Assembly (NCBI RefSeq): GCF_022429625.1
Contig: NZ_CP092483.1
Span: 4,265,501 to 4,329,500, forward strand
DNA from: Devosia lacusdianchii
Lineage (GTDB): Bacteria > Pseudomonadota > Alphaproteobacteria > Rhizobiales > Devosiaceae
DNA length: 64,000 bases
Direction of reading: 5' to 3'
Shown: positions 63,867 through 64,000 of the stretch, in pieces
Position numbering within the stretch: the first letter of the stretch is position 1
Layout: the number at the start of each line of letters is the position of its first letter
Notes under the pieces: generated by a model
The model's input: the letters and a program-made list of their open reading frames with translations, nothing else
What the model was told of the DNA's origin: nothing
Database searches by the model: none
Made by a program: the position numbers and the translations under genes

Positions 63867-64000
63867 GTGCCGGACACTAGCCACATCACCCTCGCCATCG
63901 ACACCGCCGCGCCCCGTCTGCAACTGGGCCTGTTGCTGGCCGACGGCAGGACCGACGTGTCGATCGACGACATCGCCACCGGCCATGCCGAACTGATCTT
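63867..64000 (+). CDS. tsaB: tRNA threonylcarbamoyladenosine biosynthesis protein TsaB (partial)
   Basis: Only the first 44 codons are in the window. The opening ITLAIDTAAPRLQLGLLLAD and the following TGHAELIF fit the TsaB/YeaZ ASKHA-like N-terminus. It works with TsaD and TsaE to make t6A37 in tRNAs. GTG start with GGGAG 5 nt upstream. It is cut by the window edge, not truncated by mutation. Confidence 0.85.
   Translation, partial: MPDTSHITLAIDTAAPRLQLGLLLADGRTDVSIDDIATGHAELI

Noticed and set aside
1..64000. tRNA or rRNA genes, CRISPR arrays, prophage or transposase genes
   Set aside because: I looked for tRNA T-loop sequences, regularly spaced repeats and integrase or transposase motifs on both strands and found none.

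Overview
The window is a GC-rich alphaproteobacterial chromosome segment, most likely from a Devosia-like member of the Hyphomicrobiales. I infer this from the gene content and order (lpoA/rsmI/yraN/gshB/comM; mutS-glnD-murJ-trpS-nifU; miaB-phoH-ybeY-corC; lnt-metK-trmB; rimP-nusA-ylxR-infB; rpsO-pnp) and from regulatory sites of alphaproteobacterial type: a LexA GTTC-N7-GTTC box, a CtrA TTAA-N7-TTAAC box, an Irr-like TTAGAA-N3-TTCTAA box and a parS-like motif. It is nearly all housekeeping sequence. I see no prophage, insertion sequence, CRISPR array, rRNA or tRNA.

Layout. 0-17 kb: cell-envelope and information genes (LpoA-like lipoprotein, rsmI, yraN, gshB, marC-type protein, a GH25 lipoprotein, comM), then cyclopropane-fatty-acid synthase and isocitrate lyase with its probable XRE/ScfR-type regulator. 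This part holds three near-identical parS-like 16-mers. 18-27 kb: small regulator/VOC-protein clusters, an epoxide hydrolase, and a xylose locus (aldose epimerase, LacI-type regulator, xylB, xylA). 27-37 kb: mutS, glnD, murJ, trpS, a universal stress protein and nifU, all on the plus strand. 37-45 kb: acetamidase, corC, ybeY, phoH, a YafY/VOC/DUF1905 accessory insert, a GNAT protein and miaB, nearly all on the minus strand. 45-51 kb: an HWE histidine kinase, rpsO, pnp and an L,D-transpeptidase on the plus strand. 51-64 kb: infB, ylxR, nusA, rimP, a ferredoxin reductase pair, trmB, metK and lnt on the minus strand, then the start of tsaB, which runs off the end.

The non-coding sequence is the least ordinary part. 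Three families of structured intergenic repeats recur: R1 (purine/pyrimidine hairpins, reaching 133-140 bp inverted repeats directly before murJ and tsaB), R2 (about 110 bp, four copies) and R3 (61 bp, two copies with compensatory base changes in both stems). Other notable sites are a hairpin that pairs the start codon and partly covers the Shine-Dalgarno of a small secreted protein (58.9 kb), a terminator-like hairpin inside the rimP leader, and a highly folded rpsO-pnp spacer.

The blocks that usually form one long co-oriented run in this order (nifU, tsaB, miaB to corC, lnt to infB, rpsO-pnp) are here broken up, reordered and partly inverted, and rbfA and truB are missing next to infB. I found no clear-cut new defence or biosynthetic system. 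The best leads are the parS-variant cluster, the R3 covarying repeat, the start-codon hairpin and the DUF4258/DUF2283 pair.
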